From Dysgonamonadaceae bacterium (GTDB taxonomy: Bacteria; Bacteroidota; Bacteroidia; Bacteroidales; Azobacteroidaceae), in contig JAISNS010000140.1 of assembly GCA_031276105.1 (NCBI GenBank), forward strand, positions 1-8,986: DNA of 8,986 nucleotides, read 5' to 3'. A program made the position numbers and the translations under genes. The notes beneath the pieces are model-generated. The model made no database searches, was not told the origin of the DNA, and saw nothing but the letters and a program-made list of their open reading frames with translations. Positions within the stretch are counted from its first letter, which is position 1; every line of letters starts with the position of its first letter. Below, one piece after another: positions 5,496 to 8,986 of this stretch.

Positions 5496-8400
5496 TTAGT
5501 AGCTGAGCTTTATGCCCATGGAAAAGACTCTCGGCACCGGATACCGTCCGCCGTCCATGCCGATTCCGCCGACTTCGGGGTCCATCCCCGTGTACCGGGT
5601 GAAGGTATGCAAGTTATCCATGCTGATATGGGCAGACAAAGCGCTCTTTCTGTTTTGCAACAGCGGTGATACCTTATGCAGTAAATCGCTGAAATCGTAC
5701 GAAACAGTAACGTTTTTAATTCTCAAGTACGAGGCGTCTTCCAGGTACCAGTCGGAATTCGTGCCGAAATTACCGTTGGGGTCATTGGCTGCAATACGCG
5801 GAATATCATTGCTGTTAGGCCATGCGTTCAAAATCCGGTTGTCGCGGTTAAAATTCCCCACCGACTCGTTCAGCATGATAAATTTCTGTGCGTTGAATGC
5901 TTTCGCTCCGCCGACTCCCTGAAGCATAAAGCTAAACGCCAACTTCCTGTAAGTAAAACCTGCGGTAAGCGCATACGTCGTTTTGGGGAAATAAGCGCCC
6001 ATATACACCCGGTCTTCATCATTGATTTTCCCGTCTCCGTTTTGGTCGATAAACTTTAAGTCTCCGGCTTTTGCATCGGGTTGAATCCGCTTTCCCTCCT
6101 TATCGACATAGGCCGCTGCTTCGGCGTCGGATTGAAACAATCCGCCGTTCCGTATCAGCCAGTACGAATAGAGAGGATCGCCTTCCCTCGACCGGAATGG
6201 CTGCAAAGTTCCTCTGAATGAATTATCCCATCTCCACACCGGTTTTTCACCGGTACCCGGATCGGCGGGGCCTATATCCTGTATAGTATTTTTCAGCGTG
6301 GCTAAGTTGGCGTTGACAAAATAGCTCCAATCGCCGATTCTGTCCTGCCATCCCACTACCAGTTCCAGTCCGCTGTTTTGTATTTCTCCTTCATTAATCA
6401 TCTTGGCAGACAGGCCAATATAGGAAGGCCACCCGGAGTCTTGTGTTTTAATGAGGTTGTATGTTTTCTTCAGAAAATAATCGGCCGACAAAGACAAACG
6501 TCCATTCAGCAATTCGGCATCCAGTCCCAAGTCGGTTTGTTCGGATGTTTCCCATGTTAAATACGGATTAAACGCCGTGCTGTTATATATCATATTTGCT
6601 ATCAGCGGATTCGTAACTCCTATCTGACCACCTACGTCGCCCGACGTATTGGTAGCCAATGTCGGATTTCCGTAAGTATAGCCAATCGAACCGAGATTAC
6701 CGATTCTTCCCCAGCTTGCCCTGATTTTAAGTAAAGTAAGAGCGTCTGTTTTAGGCACAAACGGCTCTTCCGATATTTTCCATGCGGCAGTCAGGGCGGG
6801 AAAGTCTCCATATTTCTTGTCTTTGGGCAGCCGGCCGGCATAGTCGCGCCGGTAGGATGCCGTGGCAAAATAGCGGTTGTTCCAACTGTATGATAGCCTG
6901 CCCACTACCGACACGTTGTTGTCGGGGTTGACATACTCATCTGTGGGGTTAAGATAAGCGCCGGCATAGTTCAGGTACTGGTAAATTTCTTCTTCACTTA
7001 TAAACGATTGAGCGGAAACGCCAAAATTTCTTCCCCGTTGCTCGTTGGCCGTGCCGGAAATAAGCGCCCCTATCTGATGGTCTCCGAACCGGCGGTCATA
7101 GTTGAGGGTATTTTCTACTTCCCATCGGGTATGGCGGGCTGCCGAGTAGTTAAGCGTATTGGTGAGCATAGGCTTGCCCGGTTCGGGACGTTGATAACTG
7201 AAATTCCTGTTGAAATTGTTTTCCAGTCGATACGTAAAGCGTCCGGTAAATTTCAATCCGGGAAGCGGATCTGTAATTTCAAGAAACGTGGAAGAATGAA
7301 CGGCAGAAGGCCGGTTATATTGGTTGGCGGCCGTCAATGACCGAAGCGGATTAATCACGTCGCCGTGTATGTCTGCGAAATTATTTCCGTACCGGGCAAT
7401 ATAGTCCGGGTCTTTGGGCGCCGTACCGCCGTAAGTACCGTCGCTGTAATACGCTTCGGCGTTTCTCGGCATCAGCAGCGCCGACAGGATAGCGCCGCTA
7501 TATCCGCTCTCCGTATCGGTTCCACGGGAGTTCCACGTATTCCAGAAGAAATCTTCCCGAACACGGACATACTTGCTTATCCGGTACGAAGCATCGTAGC
7601 GCAGGTTCAGGCTCTTATTGTAAGTTCCCATCAGCGTGCCCTGATTATCCGTATACTGTAAGCTTAAGCGGTTAGCAAACAGATCGGTACCGGAAGATAA
7701 CGTCACATGATGCCTTTGGAAAGGCGCAGTTCGGGTAATTTCATCTATCCAGTCGGTTCTCGTTTGACCGATGTAAGGGTTTTTCGTCACGTCCCAGCCA
7801 TCGGGAAGCGGAGAGCCGATTGCATCCAGCGCCGTTTTCCTGACCTGTCTTTCTTCTTCAATCGTCAGCGATTGCGGCATATTACTCAGTTGTGAAAGGC
7901 CATAGCTACCTTCATAGCTGATGGAAGGCGCGCCGGCTTTGGCTTTTTTAGTCGTTATCAGGATAACGCCGGCCGATCCGGAATACGCCCCGTAAATAGC
8001 TGCCGAAGCCGCATCTTTCAGGACAACCATCGTCTCAATTTCATCGAGACTGACCGGCGCACCGGGCACGCCGTCAACCACCCACAACGGGCTTTCGCCG
8101 GCTTTTGAGCCTTGTCCGCGAATGGTAATGGAAGGCCCCGACGCCGGGTCTCCGCCGTTATTCCGCACCGTTACGCCGGGTATTTGTCCTTGCAGCATTT
8201 CGGTAACGCCCGCTACCGGACGGTTTTTCAACGTTTCCACACGCTCAACAACGCCGATAGAAGCGGATAAATCGGCTTTTCGCGCAGCAGAACCGTAGCC
8301 TGTTACGACCACTTCGTTAATGGCTCTAACGTCTTCCTGCATTACTACATCAATAATGCTGCGGTTAGCTACGGTAATTTCCTGTGTCGCATAACCGATG

Positions 8401-8627
8401 AAAGAGAAGACCAGCGTAGCATCGGTTCCGGGCGCCGTAATGGAATAATAGCCGTCAATGTCGCTGGTCGTAGCGGTAGAACTTCCTTTCAGGCGGATGT
8501 TCACTCCGGGTAATTCTCCGTTCAAATCGGTTATCTTTCCTTTAACCGTCGGAGATTGTGCGTCTGCATTTTCCCAGAAGGATAGAAACAGACAGCAAAA
8601 GAACAGTTTAAAAATAATTTTTGTCAT
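5496..8627 (-). CDS. SusC/RagA-like TonB-linked outer-membrane transporter
   Basis: This 1043-residue beta-barrel transporter should import the ligand captured by its SusD-like partner across the outer membrane, driven by TonB. The order is: signal peptide 1-23 (cleavage near ADA/Q); a carboxypeptidase-D-regulatory-like beta-sandwich at about 28-98 (VKGKI...DIDGYYSI...FSFIGYATQEI); the family junction INEVVVTGYG (103-112); a plug domain at about 113-230, with RGQGS, LWVVDGVPG (181-189) and VLKDAASAAIYGAYSGSAGVI; then the barrel, ending in an aromatic Tyr (GIKLSY). A Ca-loop-like DQNGDGKINDEDR segment, common in the family, lies in the late barrel. Length is typical. There is no N-terminal STN domain, so a direct link to an anti-sigma/ECF sigma pair is not expected, and no such pair is next to it. 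The start at 8627 gives a clean signal peptide. The family call is very secure; the substrate is unknown. Confidence 0.97.
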   Translation of the reverse strand: MTKIIFKLFFCCLFLSFWENADAQSPTVKGKITDLNGELPGVNIRLKGSSTATTSDIDGYYSITAPGTDATLVFSFIGYATQEITVANRSIIDVVMQEDVRAINEVVVTGYGSAARKADLSASIGVVERVETLKNRPVAGVTEMLQGQIPGVTVRNNGGDPASGPSITIRGQGSKAGESPLWVVDGVPGAPVSLDEIETMVVLKDAASAAIYGAYSGSAGVILITTKKAKAGAPSISYEGSYGLSQLSNMPQSLTIEEERQVRKTALDAIGSPLPDGWDVTKNPYIGQTRTDWIDEITRTAPFQRHHVTLSSGTDLFANRLSLQYTDNQGTLMGTYNKSLNLRYDASYRISKYVRVREDFFWNTWNSRGTDTESGYSGAILSALLMPRNAEAYYSDGTYGGTAPKDPDYIARYGNNFADIHGDVINPLRSLTAANQYNRPSAVHSSTFLEITDPLPGLKFTGRFTYRLENNFNRNFSYQRPEPGKPMLTNTLNYSAARHTRWEVENTLNYDRRFGDHQIGALISGTANEQRGRNFGVSAQSFISEEEIYQYLNYAGAYLNPTDEYVNPDNNVSVVGRLSYSWNNRYFATASYRRDYAGRLPKDKKYGDFPALTAAWKISEEPFVPKTDALTLLKIRASWGRIGNLGSIGYTYGNPTLATNTSGDVGGQIGVTNPLIANMIYNSTAFNPYLTWETSEQTDLGLDAELLNGRLSLSADYFLKKTYNLIKTQDSGWPSYIGLSAKMINEGEIQNSGLELVVGWQDRIGDWSYFVNANLATLKNTIQDIGPADPGTGEKPVWRWDNSFRGTLQPFRSREGDPLYSYWLIRNGGLFQSDAEAAAYVDKEGKRIQPDAKAGDLKFIDQNGDGKINDEDRVYMGAYFPKTTYALTAGFTYRKLAFSFMLQGVGGAKAFNAQKFIMLNESVGNFNRDNRILNAWPNSNDIPRIAANDPNGNFGTNSDWYLEDASYLRIKNVTVSYDFSDLLHKVSPLLQNRKSALSAHISMDNLHTFTRYTGMDPEVGGIGMDGGRYPVPRVFSMGIKLSY

Positions 8628-8803
8628 ACCATGTGTTTTAAGTGTTTAATAAAAATATGTATTTTTTAATTTCAAAGCACAAAGAAACACCCGGCATGTT
8701 ACAAAACATCAACAAAGAAGTAAAATTTTTGTTACAATTCCGGATGATGGGAAGAGAGAGGCGACAGTTCAAGTTAAAGATAGCATTGGTACTTCGCGCC
8801 CTT

Positions 8804-8835
8804 GTTTACTCGTTTACTCGTTTACTTGTTTACTC
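8804..8835. repeat. Four tandem 8-bp repeats (GTTTACTC) in the iorA promoter
   Basis: The units are 8804-8811, 8812-8819, 8820-8827 and 8828-8835. Three are GTTTACTC; the third is GTTTACTT. The T at 8827 in the variant unit creates CTTG at 8825-8828, the best candidate -33 element of the rightward promoter. An 8-bp tandem repeat can change copy number by slipped-strand mispairing, so the number of units upstream of the promoter may differ between strains. Confidence 0.85.
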
Positions 8836-8855
8836 GTCATTTAATACTATCTTTG
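8825..8855 (+). promoter_or_regulatory. Bacteroides-type promoter for iorA
   Basis: TATCTTTG at 8848-8855 matches the -7 consensus TAnnTTTG exactly. CTTG at 8825-8828 matches three of four bases of the -33 consensus TTTG, and the spacing between them is 19 bases, the usual distance. Transcription should start around 8860, leaving an A/T-rich leader of roughly 20 bases without a Shine-Dalgarno site before the ATG at 8880. Confidence 0.7.
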
Positions 8856-8879
8856 CAGTAATTAATAATTGATTAATAA

Positions 8880-8986
8880 ATGAAAAAACAACTATTGTTA
8901 GGCGACGAAGCCATTGCCCAAGCGGCCATTGACGCCGGTTTATCGGGCGTATATTCTTATCCGGGAACCCCTTCTACCGAAATTAC
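8880..8986 (+). CDS. iorA: Indolepyruvate:ferredoxin oxidoreductase alpha subunit, N-terminal fragment
   Basis: The window contains only the first 35 codons and part of the next. The translation starts [20 protein letters not shown] and continues [15 protein letters not shown]. The [11 protein letters not shown]...G segment followed by YPGTPSTE is what I recognise as the start of IorA, the thiamine-diphosphate subunit that, with IorB, oxidises aryl-pyruvates from aromatic amino acids to aryl-acetyl-CoA using ferredoxin. Family proteins are usually over 500 residues, so most of this gene is outside the window. It is divergent from the SusC-like gene and has its own promoter, so it is probably functionally unrelated to the SusCD/phosphoesterase genes. 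A related 2-oxoacid:ferredoxin oxidoreductase subunit is the main alternative. Confidence 0.82.
   Translation, partial: MKKQLLLGDEAIAQAAIDAGLSGVYSYPGTPSTEI

Larger units (their letters stand above)
8628..8879. other. Divergent intergenic region between the SusC-like gene and iorA
   Basis: This 252-bp region must hold promoters for both directions. The rightward promoter and its tandem repeat are listed separately. For the leftward SusC-like gene the leader is A/T-rich, and several TTTG motifs occur on the minus strand (for example at 8673-8676, 8680-8683, 8702-8705 and 8712-8715). None lies in a complete TAnnTTTG box with a -33 partner at normal spacing. The SusC-like promoter is therefore non-consensus, activator-dependent or unrecognised. 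I see no RNA gene or ORF of merit here. Confidence 0.5.

Noticed and set aside
8624..8632. Two-codon upstream ORF (ATG GTA TGA) overlapping the SusC-like start codon
   Set aside because: A start-GTA-stop this short can arise by chance. Without conservation or ribosome profiling there is no support for a regulatory role.
8673..8705. Minus-strand TTTG motifs at 8673-8676 and 8702-8705 as the SusC-like promoter
   Set aside because: The downstream box reads GTGCTTTG, lacking the TA of TAnnTTTG, and the spacing is 21 bases. With several TTTG motifs in the area, choosing this pair would be arbitrary.

Overview
The window comes from a bacterium of the phylum Bacteroidota, most likely order Bacteroidales. 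The evidence is an adjacent SusC/SusD outer-membrane pair, initiation regions that are A/T-rich and lack Shine-Dalgarno sites, and two matches to the Bacteroides -7 promoter box TAnnTTTG. I cannot name genus or species from the sequence alone.

Layout: five complete genes lie on the minus strand, and one partial gene points the other way at the right edge. In transcription order on the minus strand they are: a SusC-like TonB-dependent transporter (8627-5496); a SusD-like surface lipoprotein (5452-3869); a 171-bp gap holding a compact cluster of 23-bp-period repeats, three direct copies and one inverted, plus a promoter box; a Bro-N/DinD-like cytoplasmic protein (3697-2858); a secreted fusion of a GDPD/PI-PLC-type phosphodiesterase domain with an alkaline phosphatase domain (2861-888); and an endonuclease/exonuclease/phosphatase (EEP) family lipoprotein (886-35). 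On the plus strand, the first 35 codons of an indolepyruvate:ferredoxin oxidoreductase alpha subunit begin at 8880. It has its own promoter, which overlaps a 4 x 8-bp tandem repeat.

Functional reading: the SusCD pair should bind and import a ligand too large for porins. No glycoside hydrolase, protease or regulator is visible to identify that ligand. The two exported phosphoesterases downstream have the activities expected for stripping phosphate from phosphodiesters and then from phosphomonoesters, so a phosphorus- or phosphoester-scavenging locus is one hypothesis. The oddest element is the Bro-N/DinD-like gene. It lies between the transport pair and the phosphoesterases, looks AT-richer in sampled stretches, seems to carry its own promoter next to the repeat cluster, and overlaps the phosphatase start by four bases (ATGA). 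The phosphatase is followed after a single base by the EEP gene. The last three genes therefore look like one transcription unit pairing a DNA-damage/phage-type protein with two secreted phosphoesterases.

No rRNA, tRNA, CRISPR array, integrase, transposase or complete insertion sequence was seen. No gene-free stretch exceeds 300 bases; the longest is the 252-bp divergent region 8628-8879.
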